NCBI GenBank assembly: GCA_028293465.1 | Contig: JAQGOT010000636.1 | Span: 1-13,763, forward strand | Reading direction: 5' to 3' | DNA: 13,763 bases | Source: Pedosphaera sp. | GTDB taxonomy: Bacteria > Verrucomicrobiota > Verrucomicrobiia > Limisphaerales > Pedosphaeraceae | Part shown: piece by piece, positions 7,701-13,340 of the stretch | Layout of the letters: each line of letters begins with the position of its first letter | How positions within the stretch are numbered: position 1 is the first letter of the stretch | Made by a program: the position numbers and the translations under genes | The notes under the pieces: model-generated | Seen by the model: only the letters and a program-made list of their open reading frames with translations | The model's database searches: none | What the model was told of the DNA's origin: nothing

Positions 7701-9848
7701 GCCCGGAGATTGCGTTGGCAGGTTGGAGGCGCGGAGTGCTTCGACCAGCGCGCGCGGAGCGAGCCCGCCGATGAGCAACGTCGCGGGAGTCGTTCCGGAG
7801 CCGGAAGCCGTGATGGTGGCCCCGCCCACACCCACGACGCGGATGCCCAGCGAGGCACTGGTGGTTCCCTGCGCGAAAGTCAGATTCGTGCTGCCAACCA
7901 CGCCGGGTGTGTCGGAGGTGAGCGTCACGACATAGGAACCGCTCAAGCTGGCACTGGGGGGAATGGTGACGTTGACCGTCACATTTGACCCGACGTCCAC
8001 GAAGGGCACCTGGCTCGCCAGGGTCAGCAACGGGAAGCCGGCATACTTATTTTGCAGCAGGCCGGTGAGGGCCGCGCCGTTGACGGCGGCGTTGGTGTAA
8101 ACACGGACTTCAGCGACCAACCCGGCGAAGGCATTGCCGATGTTGGCCGAACTCTGATTCAGCAATGGGATGGCTTGGTTGGCGACGGCCAGCATGGTCA
8201 ACCCGCCGTTTTGGCCCACCTGCAACCCGTCCACGAACAAGGTCTGGGTGCCAGCGGCGGCGTTCACCTGCAAGGCCGCGGCATGGGTGGCATTCAATGT
8301 GAGGGGGATGCCACCGGCCGATTGTATCTGGCTGTCACCGCCGTTGCGACCGATGCCGACGACGATACGTTGTCCCGCCGAAGGCGTGCCACCACCCCAA
8401 GACATGCCGAAATCGTGTTGACCGCCGCCGCCGATGTCATAACCGAACATGATTTGACTGCCGTAATAATTGCCGTTATTCGGGCCGACCGCGGTGGGCT
8501 TGAAGGCGACCACCACGGTGTAGGTGGAAAGATTGCAAGGGGCGGTGCCCGCCGGAATAAGGAAGCCACTCGCGCCCGTCGTGCTGCCGGTGCCATTTCT
8601 GGCCACGCCCTGATGGGTGGGGCCGAACGCCGCCGGGACGGCGACTTCCGCGCCGGTTCCAGCCGCGGCGACGCCGCCGATGCTGTCCACCCAGACGGCG
8701 CTGTTGTTGGTGTAATTGTCAGCCAGCCATTGGTTCACCAGACCGGATTGGTCCAAGCCCACCACGGACACGGTCGCGGAACCGACGCCGGTACCCGAGG
8801 CGGTGACGTTGGCAGCGCCGAGGCCAAGAATGGGGAAATTGATCACCTGTGAGATTTGACCTTGGGCGAAAGTGACGTTCGTGGTGGCCACCACGCTCGG
8901 ATTGTCCGACGTGAAAGTCACGTTAAACGAATTGCCCTGGCTCGCGCTGGAGGGAATGCCGACGGTGGCGATGGCGCTTTGCCCCACGCTGTTACCGGTG
9001 GCGTATGGGAGCGTGATGGGAGCGGGCGTGCCGTACGTGGCGAGCAGGCTCTGCGAGAGCAGGACGCAATTGGTGGTGGCGTCGTTGTAAATTTGAATGG
9101 CGGCGATTTGCCCGGGAAAGCGCGCGGTAACGAACGTGCCGCCGCCGACAAAAATGGTCGTCGCTGCGGAGCGGGGGAGGATTTTAATGGTGGAGTTGGT
9201 GGCAACCATCACGCCGTCGGAGAAAAGCACGACGTTCGTGTTGACGGCATTGACCTGGAGGGCCACGACGTGAGCGGCGTTCAGGTTAACGTCGGGAGTG
9301 GCCTGAAGAATGTCGCCGTTGGCGGCGCCGGCGGCATTTTGCACACCCACGCCGGTGACGACGCTGCGACCGCCGTTACCACCCCAGGAGAGCCCCCAAT
9401 CGATTTGGCCGCTGCCGCCGATATCGAAGGCCGCCATGGGGATGGAATTGTAATAGTTGGGGGAAAACGGCCCAAGCGCGTTGGGCTTGTAAACGATGAC
9501 GACTGTGAAGTTGGAGGAACCGGCCGTGGCGGCGCCGGCGGGGATGAGGAAATAGCCGCCATTCATGATGACGCCGGCGTGCGAATTAAATGCGCCCGCC
9601 ACCTGCTGCGGCGAACCGTTCGCCGTGGCGGTCACGCTCGCGACGGTGTCCACCCAGCCGCCGGAGGAATAACTGTCACCGGTCCATTGGTTAACGAGGC
9701 CCGCTCGCACCACATTGGCACACAAAAGCAGGGCCAGGACGAAGGCGGTCTGCAATATGCCATGGCTTGAAAAGGCTTTACGGGTTGGTTGTCGATTGTA
9801 CATAAACTTGTTTTTCGGGTCGGGCGTTCGTTGAGTTGTCGGGCACAT
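4725..9848 (-). CDS. Very large secreted protein with five LamG-like modules
   Basis: The 1707-residue exported protein is read from ATG 9848; ATG 9803 (residue 16) gives a more ordinary signal peptide and may be the true start. The signal peptide has basic n-region RKAFSSHG, hydrophobic core ILQTAFVLALLLC and cleavage near ANVVRA|G (49/50). Five LamG/concanavalin A-like modules lie at about 50-274, 368-606, 700-946, 1052-1297 and 1409-1641. Beta-rich linkers of about 90-110 residues separate them (for example 300-360, NVTFTSDNPSVV), resembling bacterial Ig-like or Calx-beta repeats. Modules 1 and 2 match each other (GLVNQW; AFDIGGSGQIDWG versus GYDIGGGGQHDFG). Modules 3 and 4 match each other (ALVEALRAS versus VLVEAFRAS; HNDWG in both). 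Module 5 is closest to canonical LamG (NWHHVAGVWDG, LYVDG). The tail (1650-1707) has VVLSWPQGKLLQAP and GPWTTN. No catalytic motif or membrane anchor is seen. It has only about 19 lysines. A likely role is carbohydrate or surface binding, or adhesion; the ligand is unknown. Confidence 0.9.
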   Translation of the reverse strand: MCPTTQRTPDPKNKFMYNRQPTRKAFSSHGILQTAFVLALLLCANVVRAGLVNQWTGDSYSSGGWVDTVASVTATANGSPQQVAGAFNSHAGVIMNGGYFLIPAGAATAGSSNFTVVIVYKPNALGPFSPNYYNSIPMAAFDIGGSGQIDWGLSWGGNGGRSVVTGVGVQNAAGAANGDILQATPDVNLNAAHVVALQVNAVNTNVVLFSDGVMVATNSTIKILPRSAATTIFVGGGTFVTARFPGQIAAIQIYNDATTNCVLLSQSLLATYGTPAPITLPYATGNSVGQSAIATVGIPSSASQGNSFNVTFTSDNPSVVATTNVTFAQGQISQVINFPILGLGAANVTASGTGVGSATVSVVGLDQSGLVNQWLADNYTNNSAVWVDSIGGVAAAGTGAEVAVPAAFGPTHQGVARNGTGSTTGASGFLIPAGTAPCNLSTYTVVVAFKPTAVGPNNGNYYGSQIMFGYDIGGGGQHDFGMSWGGGTPSAGQRIVVGIGRNGGDSQIQSAGGIPLTLNATHAAALQVNAAAGTQTLFVDGLQVGQNGGLTMLAVANQAIPLLNQSSANIGNAFAGLVAEVRVYTNAAVNGAALTGLLQNKYAGFPLLTLASQVPFVDVGSNVTVNVTIPPSASLSGSYVVTLTSDTPGVVGSTNLTFAQGTTSASLGIRVVGVGGATITASGSGTTPATLLIGGLAPRALVEALRASNLPTQSPGINDGDPVNNWYGDTNVSTLFAYAGIGNSPTYHANATPNGKAATSFNLGPLILNTNNSISPLTGFTNFSIAMVYKAAAPGLGAPGVPWYNGVGVMDADETGAHNDWGTALDASGNFIFGVGNADVSMYQTNYNLVSPLFHAVVATWDGLNQQMRLYVDDKPVSAVNGPLPTGPRDNCNIALGGTASPPAARTDPAQLYIVGEIAEVQFYSGALNTQESTNLINSLQTTYGLLWPDQALCNIAVSRAIEDVGSNIVCTVTIPQGVNAGHSVTVNVTSSNPGAVTIAGGSSTNLIFATGGTNVLSFNVLAAGLGFSTLATLSSGLVGSSIGVTVQAPPVLVEAFRASSLTNQFPGITTGDGITSWTGDFNPAAVANQNNPNPPIFRAVATPSGSPSAVFSSANQNSLLLSGANSPVAGLTNFSVAMVFKATATPSSANGNWYSQNGVLDAEESANHNDWGIAMDSSGRLNFGIGNPDYTLIGPAYNLVNSNVLHVAVLAFDLIHQRMSITIDDQPTTTTVGGLTLSSGPRDPSYVQNSGGDIHIGQGSTDGLYWDGELVEADFYNGALKDPALTIASLKAAYGVQYQDEVLMSLTPLVSAVQVGVDDTLTVTIPPAANQSHAVTVFITNSNPAVVSLTGAAGNLLQVVFPTGATNVQTVTAHGVAVGTASLGYSAAGLFPGAAPFIKVIENPGNILIGQWNFNDQAHPYVDSSGFRTAGTHDGVAVGSVTLTNDVPAGLTGYSLNLISTGALEVLNTRNTEGGYLDTFDDVLSGAMTITAWVKFNGAANPTIWVPFVSKRGEDNFGYQLRRYSTGPFATFTLRNTDGADDPSGLTAYEDGNWHHVAGVWDGRTGIRSLYVDGFVDANASLTNDLGIPSTASTNSLVIGARDRSNDGSGAPLEGYLLGLLKDVRIYNFALTRPQILTVMTGQAVGSGVKLTIQSGNGAVVLSWPQGKLLQAPTPSGPWTTNTLAVSPYTVGTTNAQQYFRVQVSP
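4926..5624 (-). repeat. LamG-like module 5 (canonical type)
   Basis: Residues 1409-1641. It has the usual LamG run: IGQWNFND, GAMTITAWVKF, FVSKRGEDNFGYQL, NWHHVAGVWDG, SLYVDG, VIGARDRSNDG and GLLKDVRIYNFAL. It differs clearly from the A and B modules and is the best anchor for the family call. Confidence 0.75.
5958..6695 (-). repeat. LamG-like module 4 (type B)
   Basis: Residues 1052-1297. It starts VLVEAFRASSLTNQFPGI, followed by TNFSVAMVFKA, DAEESANHNDWG, FGIGNPDY, MSITIDDQP, GPRD and GELVEADFYNGAL, in the same order as module 3. Confidence 0.7.
7011..7751 (-). repeat. LamG-like module 3 (type B)
   Basis: Residues 700-946. It starts ALVEALRASNLPTQSPGI, followed by TNFSIAMVYKA, DADETGAHNDWG, FGVGNADV, MRLYVDDKP, GPRD and GEIAEVQFYSGAL. 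It is closely matched by module 4. Confidence 0.7.
8031..8747 (-). repeat. LamG-like module 2 (type A)
   Basis: Residues 368-606. It repeats the order seen in module 1: GLVNQW, FLIPAG, YTVVVAFKP, DIGGGGQHDFGMSWGG, HAAALQVN and GLVAEVRVYTN. It probably arose from tandem duplication followed by divergence. Confidence 0.7.
9027..9701 (-). repeat. LamG-like module 1 (type A)
   Basis: Residues 50-274 of the large protein. Marks are GLVNQW at the start, FLIPAG, FTVVIVYKP, DIGGSGQIDWGLSWGG, HVVALQVN and GQIAAIQIYND. It aligns along its length with module 2 (8031-8747). Confidence 0.7.
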
Positions 9849-9869
9849 TCTTGGTGATTGCTTGATTTC

Positions 9870-9886
9870 GGCGGTTGACGTCCGCC
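9870..9886 (-). other. Stem-loop in the 5' leader of the LamG protein gene
   Basis: GGCGG (9870-9874) and CCGCC (9882-9886) can pair around a seven-base loop, 22 bases upstream of ATG 9848 and 67 upstream of ATG 9803. If transcribed it would sit close to the start region. A regulatory role is only a possibility. Confidence 0.3.
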
Positions 9887-10030
9887 AAAAATCCCCGTCC
9901 TTCCGTTAATATCTTTCCGCAGCCATACTGTTTCCGGCTAAACGCTGAACTCTCGGTCGGGATACGCTGACAATCCCGCTATGGAAACTGGTGCTTGCCC
10001 ATTTGTTTAACAAAAAGGAGGCCCTCCATC
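9887..10030. other. Non-coding stretch between the LamG gene and the small ORF
   Basis: No supported gene lies here. It should contain the promoter of the minus-strand LamG gene. The minus-strand text GATATTAAC near 9912-9920 is a weak -10-like candidate without a convincing -35. A perfect 13-base dyad TTTGTTTAACAAA (10002-10014) abuts the Shine-Dalgarno AAGGAGG (10015-10021) of the small ORF. Confidence 0.35.
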
Positions 10031-10180
10031 ATGTGGCATAAAGTGGCCACACACCCTTGCCCCTCGCTTCATGGCATCCGGGAGCGGCTGATCCTTGTTG
10101 TCCACGATGGTTTGGCTACAGATGTGGCAGCCCGGACCGGTGCCATTCGATCCTGGAATAAACTGCCTTTCTCATCATGA
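10031..10180 (+). CDS. Possible 49-residue small protein or leader peptide
   Basis: ATG 10031 lies nine bases after AAGGAGG (10015-10021), the best Shine-Dalgarno noticed in the window, and the frame runs 49 codons to TGA 10178-10180. The product starts MWHKVATHPCPSLHGIRERL and ends AIRSWNKLPFSS. It is basic, with no membrane segment or signal peptide, and I do not recognise it. The TGA abuts an ATG (10181) in frame with the isomerase, so a translational-coupling arrangement is possible. Short length and lack of family resemblance leave real doubt; it could be chance. Confidence 0.35.
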   Translation: MWHKVATHPCPSLHGIRERLILVVHDGLATDVAARTGAIRSWNKLPFSS

Positions 10181-10189
10181 ATGCCGGTG

Positions 10190-10195
10190 TATAAT
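10190..10195 (+). promoter_or_regulatory. TATAAT -10 box, possibly for a leaderless isomerase transcript
   Basis: A perfect TATAAT ends six bases before ATG 10202. A transcript starting at the usual distance would begin at or next to the A of that ATG, giving a leaderless mRNA. The -35 position (about 10167-10172, CTTTCT) does not match TTGACA, which lowers confidence. Confidence 0.45.
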
Positions 10196-10201
10196 TGCCG
10201 C

Positions 10202-11062
10202 ATGACCGCACCCGGATCCGCAACGTCGAAGCCGCCGCTCTTCCAAATTTCCCTGGCCGAATGGTCGCTGCACCGCTCGCTGGAAGGCGGCACCCTGCCC
10301 CATCTCGACTTTCCCCAGGCGGCGCGGCGGGATTACGGCATTGACGTCATTGAGTTGGTCAATACCTTCTTCAAGGACAAGGCCCGTGACCAAGGTTATC
10401 TGACGGATTTCAAAAAGCGGGCGGACGATCTTGGCGTCCAGGTGCTCCTTATCATGTGCGACCACGAAGGTGCGCTTGGGGATGTCGATGAGACCAAGCG
10501 AACCCAAGCCGTGGAAAATCATTACAAATGGGTGGAGGCAGCCCAATTTCTCGGTTGTCATTCCATCCGAGTCAACGCGCAATCCAGCGGCAGTGCGGAC
10601 GAGCAAAGGAGCCTGGTGGCGGATGGGTTGGGACGCCTCGCTGAATTCGCGGCCAAGGCAGGCTTGAATGTTCTGGTGGAGAACCACGGTGGCTTGTCCT
10701 CCGATGGCGCGTGGCTGGTTTCAGTTATCAAACAGGTTGGTCTGCCAAACTGCGGCACCTTGCCTGATTTTGGGAATTTTAAGCTGGCCGATGGCGCAGA
10801 ATACGACCGATATCAGGGCGTGACGGAAACGATGCCGTTCGCCAAGGCCGTCAGTGCCAAAGCGCAGGAGTTTGATGCAAGCGGCAACGAGGTGCGGATT
10901 GATTACCGGCGGATGATGCAGATCGTTTTGGAAGCGGGATACCACGGTTACGTAGGCATCGAATACTCGGGCGATAAACTCAACGAACCTGAAGGGATTC
11001 TCGCTACCAAGAAGCTGCTGGAAACGGTGCGCGATGAACTCTCCCGCGAAGACCCGCTTTAA
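10202..11062 (+). CDS. Sugar phosphate isomerase/epimerase-like TIM barrel (xylose isomerase-like, AP endonuclease 2 fold)
   Basis: A 286-residue protein from ATG 10202; ATG 10181 in the same frame would add seven residues. The body begins FQISLAEWSLHR (14-25) and runs through strands of a (beta/alpha)8 barrel: GIDVIELVNTFF (46-57), VQVLLIMCDHEG (79-90), GCHSIRVNAQ (118-127), LNVLVENHGG (155-164), CGTLPDFGNF (184-193) and GYVGIEYSG (249-257). E160, D189 and E254 sit where this superfamily binds a divalent metal. Family members isomerise or epimerise sugars, but the substrate of this subgroup is not known to me. Many PVC relatives carry a Tat signal; this one has none, so a cytoplasmic location is likely. 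It ends eight bases from the converging folK. Confidence 0.87.
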   Translation: MTAPGSATSKPPLFQISLAEWSLHRSLEGGTLPHLDFPQAARRDYGIDVIELVNTFFKDKARDQGYLTDFKKRADDLGVQVLLIMCDHEGALGDVDETKRTQAVENHYKWVEAAQFLGCHSIRVNAQSSGSADEQRSLVADGLGRLAEFAAKAGLNVLVENHGGLSSDGAWLVSVIKQVGLPNCGTLPDFGNFKLADGAEYDRYQGVTETMPFAKAVSAKAQEFDASGNEVRIDYRRMMQIVLEAGYHGYVGIEYSGDKLNEPEGILATKKLLETVRDELSREDPL

Positions 11063-11070
11063 GCCGGCGC

Positions 11071-11571
11071 TCAGTTGAGTTTTTTGATCGTCTGGTCGGG
11101 AGGCAAGTCCATGAGGAACTGCACCACGGTTTTGGACTGACCGGGCAGGACGAAATCTGGCGCAATTTCACTCAATGGTTGCATGACAAACCGGCGCAGG
11201 TGTGCCCGGGGATGCGGGAGAACCAGTAATGGCGTTTGTCGGGTTGCCTGGCCGAAGGCGATCAAATCGAGGTCAAGCGGTCGAGCTTCGTTGAGGGCCC
11301 TTTTAGGCTGGCGGCCAAACTCCTTTTCCAGCGCCTGCAATTTTTCAAGCAGCGACTCGGGGGTCTCACCGGGACGTGGTTGGAGACCTACCACGGCGTT
11401 GACGAACATCGGTGAGCCCGGCGGGCAATCGAGCGGTGCGGTTCCCCAAAGTGAGGATTTCGCCAGCGGTGTATCAGAAAATTCCTCCAATCGCGCCATC
11501 GTCTGCTGGAGCGTTTGCCGCGCCTCACCCAGGTTGGCGCCGAGGGCAATAAAAACAGATGCCGAGTTCAC
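11071..11571 (-). CDS. folK: 2-amino-4-hydroxy-6-hydroxymethyldihydropteridine pyrophosphokinase (HPPK)
   Basis: The 166-residue enzyme transfers pyrophosphate from ATP to 6-hydroxymethyl-7,8-dihydropterin in folate synthesis. The family run is complete: VFIALGANLG (6-15), SSLWGTAP (39-46), MFVNAVV (55-61), LEKEFGR (81-87), RPLDLDLIAFG (97-107, with magnesium-binding D100 and D102) and LPHPRAHLRRFVMQPLSEIAP (starting at 118). NEAR replaces the usual WGPR-like text before the DLD, a mild deviation. The start is GTG 11571, since the frame has a stop six codons upstream and no ATG between. It lies 48 bases behind dapB on the same strand and probably rides on the dap transcript. Length is normal for a single-domain HPPK. 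Confidence 0.93.
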   Translation of the reverse strand: MNSASVFIALGANLGEARQTLQQTMARLEEFSDTPLAKSSLWGTAPLDCPPGSPMFVNAVVGLQPRPGETPESLLEKLQALEKEFGRQPKRALNEARPLDLDLIAFGQATRQTPLLVLPHPRAHLRRFVMQPLSEIAPDFVLPGQSKTVVQFLMDLPPDQTIKKLN

Positions 11572-11587
11572 CGGGTTGAATGATGCT

Positions 11588-11619
11588 TAAATCGCAAATC
11601 GCAATTCAAAAATCCAAAA
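11588..11619 (-). repeat. AT-rich micro-repetitive spacer between dapB and folK
   Basis: The spacer is made of short degenerate units: GATTT-type (GCGATTT twice) and GGATTTTTGAATT on the minus strand, beginning at the base after dapB's TGA. Its AT content contrasts sharply with both flanking genes. Similar text occurs between genes in related genomes as I recall them, but one copy cannot prove dispersal. Confidence 0.4.
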
Positions 11620-12354
11620 TCATTTCAGGCCCAGCACGTCCTGCATGTCATAGAGGCCGGGCTTTTGCTTCGTCACCCATTGCGCTGCGCGTAGTGCGCC
11701 GTTGGCGAAGGTATCGCGACTGGAAGCCTTGTGGGTCAGTTCCACTCGTTCGCCATTCGTCGCGAAGATGACGGTATGATCGCCCACCACGTCGCCGCCG
11801 CGCACCGAGTGCATGCCGATCTCCGACGAGGTGCGTTCGCCGACAATTCCCTCACGTCCATGCCGGAGCGCCTGCTTGAGCTGGAGTTTACGGACATCGC
11901 CCAGAATTTCTGCCAAGGTCGCCGCTGTGCCGCTGGGCGCGTCTTTTTTGAGGCGGTGATGCATCTCCACGACTTCGAGGTCGAAATCAGGGCCGAGGAT
12001 TTCGGCGGCTTTGCGCGTCAACCAGAAGAGCGTGTTCACACCGGTCGAAAAGTTCGACGCCAGCACGATGGGAATCTGCGATTTTAAGCCGGTGATTTGT
12101 GCCTTGCCCGCCTCCGAATGACCGGTGGTGCCGATGACCATCGCCTTCTTATGCGCGGCGCAGAGGACGGCAACTCCCGGGGTGGCGTTATGGGAACTGA
12201 AATCAATCACCACGTCTCCGCGGTCGATGACCGCTGCGAGATCATCGCCGGCGTCGATCTGAGCGACCACCTGTAATTCGGGATGCGCCGCCGCGCAAGC
12301 GAGCAACGCCTGACCCATGCGGCCTTTGGAACCAGTGATGATGATCTTGGTCAT
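11620..12354 (-). CDS. dapB: 4-hydroxy-tetrahydrodipicolinate reductase
   Basis: The 244-residue enzyme reduces the DapA product with NAD(P)H to tetrahydrodipicolinate. It has the N-terminal Rossmann motif ITGSKGRMG (6-14), the nucleotide-loop text VIGTTGHS (73-80) and ASNFSTGVN (99-107). The family signature EMHHRLKKDAPSGTA (130-144) contains catalytic H132/H133 and K137, and SVRGGDVVGDHTV (183-195) lies in the C-terminal half. The acidic residues after strand two (QIDAGDD, 32-38) may affect NADH versus NADPH choice; that is inference. Length is slightly below the usual 265-275, from a short N-terminal half. It follows dapA by only 12 bases. Confidence 0.96.
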   Translation of the reverse strand: MTKIIITGSKGRMGQALLACAAAHPELQVVAQIDAGDDLAAVIDRGDVVIDFSSHNATPGVAVLCAAHKKAMVIGTTGHSEAGKAQITGLKSQIPIVLASNFSTGVNTLFWLTRKAAEILGPDFDLEVVEMHHRLKKDAPSGTAATLAEILGDVRKLQLKQALRHGREGIVGERTSSEIGMHSVRGGDVVGDHTVIFATNGERVELTHKASSRDTFANGALRAAQWVTKQKPGLYDMQDVLGLK

Positions 12355-12367
12355 GTTACTCAGTAAC
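12355..12367. promoter_or_regulatory. Perfect 13-base dyad between dapA and dapB
   Basis: GTTACT-C-AGTAAC fills the whole 12-base gap and shares one base with dapA's TAG. It ends directly at dapB's ATG, with no Shine-Dalgarno. It could be chance, a binding site, or a small RNA fold affecting dapB initiation. Confidence 0.35.
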
Positions 12368-13245
12368 TATTTCAATATGCCGCAGGCCTTCAACGTCGCT
12401 TTGAGGGCATGTCGATTCTTCACTCCCATGGGGACGAGCGGTAATCGGAATTCTTCTTCCATCATGCCCATCATCGCCAGCGCGGCTTTGACCGGCAGCG
12501 GGTTGGTCTCGATGAACAGGTCCTTGAACACCGGAAAATATTTGTCATGCAGTTTGAGCGCCAACGCGGGCTTGTGCGTTTGAAACGCCTTCACCATGTG
12601 CGCGACCTCGCGCGGGATGATATTCGACGCCACGCTGATGACGCCGTTCGCGCCCACGGCCATGAAGGGCAACGTGAGGGAATCGTCACCACTGAGAATT
12701 TCAAAATCTTCACCCAAAGCCCGGCGCAACTGGCTGACCCGGTCCGGATTACCCCCGGCTTCCTTGATACCAACGATGTTCACGCTGTCATGGGCCAGGC
12801 GATTGACCGTATCGACGGCAATCTCGATGCCGCAGCGGCCGGGAATGCTGTAGAGCATGATCGGCAGTTTCGTCGCGCGCGCCACGGCATGAAAATGTTG
12901 AAACAGCCCTTCCTGGCTCGGCTTGTTGTAATAGGGCGCCACCTGCAACGAGCCGTCCGCGCCGACCTTCTCGGCATGTTGCGTGAGGTAGATCGCTTCA
13001 CTCGTCGAATTGCCGCCCGTGCCAGCCAGGACCTTGATCTTGCCGGCGGCGAGCTTGACCGAAAGCTCGATGACCTGAATGTGCTCCTCGTAATCGAGCG
13101 TGGGCGATTCGCCCGTGGTGCCGACGGGCACGATCCCATCCACGCCGCCCTTGATCTGGAATTTAATCAGACGTTCGAGCGCGGCTTCATCAATCTTTCC
13201 ATTCCTGAATGGAGTAACAATGGCGGTGTAAGTTCCAGTAAACAT
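12367..13245 (-). CDS. dapA: 4-hydroxy-tetrahydrodipicolinate synthase
   Basis: The 292-residue aldolase-type TIM barrel condenses pyruvate with aspartate semialdehyde, the committed step to diaminopimelate and lysine. VGTTGESPTL (41-50) holds T44/T45, APYYNKPSQEG (103-113) holds Y106, YSIPGR (132-137) holds the catalytic Tyr and Arg, and GIKEAGG (159-165) holds the Schiff-base lysine K161, the same number as in E. coli DapA. The first Tyr motif reads YSIPGR where YNVPGR is common. Length matches the family. ATG 13245 is preceded by AT-rich text with no clear Shine-Dalgarno. Lysine feedback cannot be judged from the sequence. It sits between dapF (95 bases upstream) and dapB (12 bases downstream). 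Confidence 0.97.
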   Translation of the reverse strand: MFTGTYTAIVTPFRNGKIDEAALERLIKFQIKGGVDGIVPVGTTGESPTLDYEEHIQVIELSVKLAAGKIKVLAGTGGNSTSEAIYLTQHAEKVGADGSLQVAPYYNKPSQEGLFQHFHAVARATKLPIMLYSIPGRCGIEIAVDTVNRLAHDSVNIVGIKEAGGNPDRVSQLRRALGEDFEILSGDDSLTLPFMAVGANGVISVASNIIPREVAHMVKAFQTHKPALALKLHDKYFPVFKDLFIETNPLPVKAALAMMGMMEEEFRLPLVPMGVKNRHALKATLKACGILK

Positions 13246-13340
13246 GAGTTAGTAATTCAAATGTGCGGGGTAAAATCAGCTAAATGCCCGGCTTTGGCGA
13301 GCCTCTTTTTGCGACCGGTCGGCAGGCCAACCGATTGCGG

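Noticed and set aside
5178..9770. Long plus-strand open frames opposite the LamG gene (for example 5178-5930, 8052-8852, 8856-9770)
   Set aside because: They encode Gly/Arg/His/Asp-rich text without family resemblance and lie antisense to a gene with signal peptide and LamG modules; low stop density in GC-rich antisense explains them.
11063..11086. T-run and short dyad (CTCAGTTGAG then six T) at the isomerase-folK junction as a terminator
   Set aside because: The dyad has no room for a proper loop and the stem is only four pairs; the T-run lies within folK's end.
13312..13321. Palindrome CGACCGGTCG between dapF and dapA
   Set aside because: It is short and lacks a loop or a following T-tract in the right direction; chance is likely at this GC content.
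13258..13340. In-frame open stretch after the dapF stop codon, as possible readthrough extension
   Set aside because: DapF already ends with its usual last strand (FEGKITL); the 27 following codons are basic intergenic text with no known counterpart.
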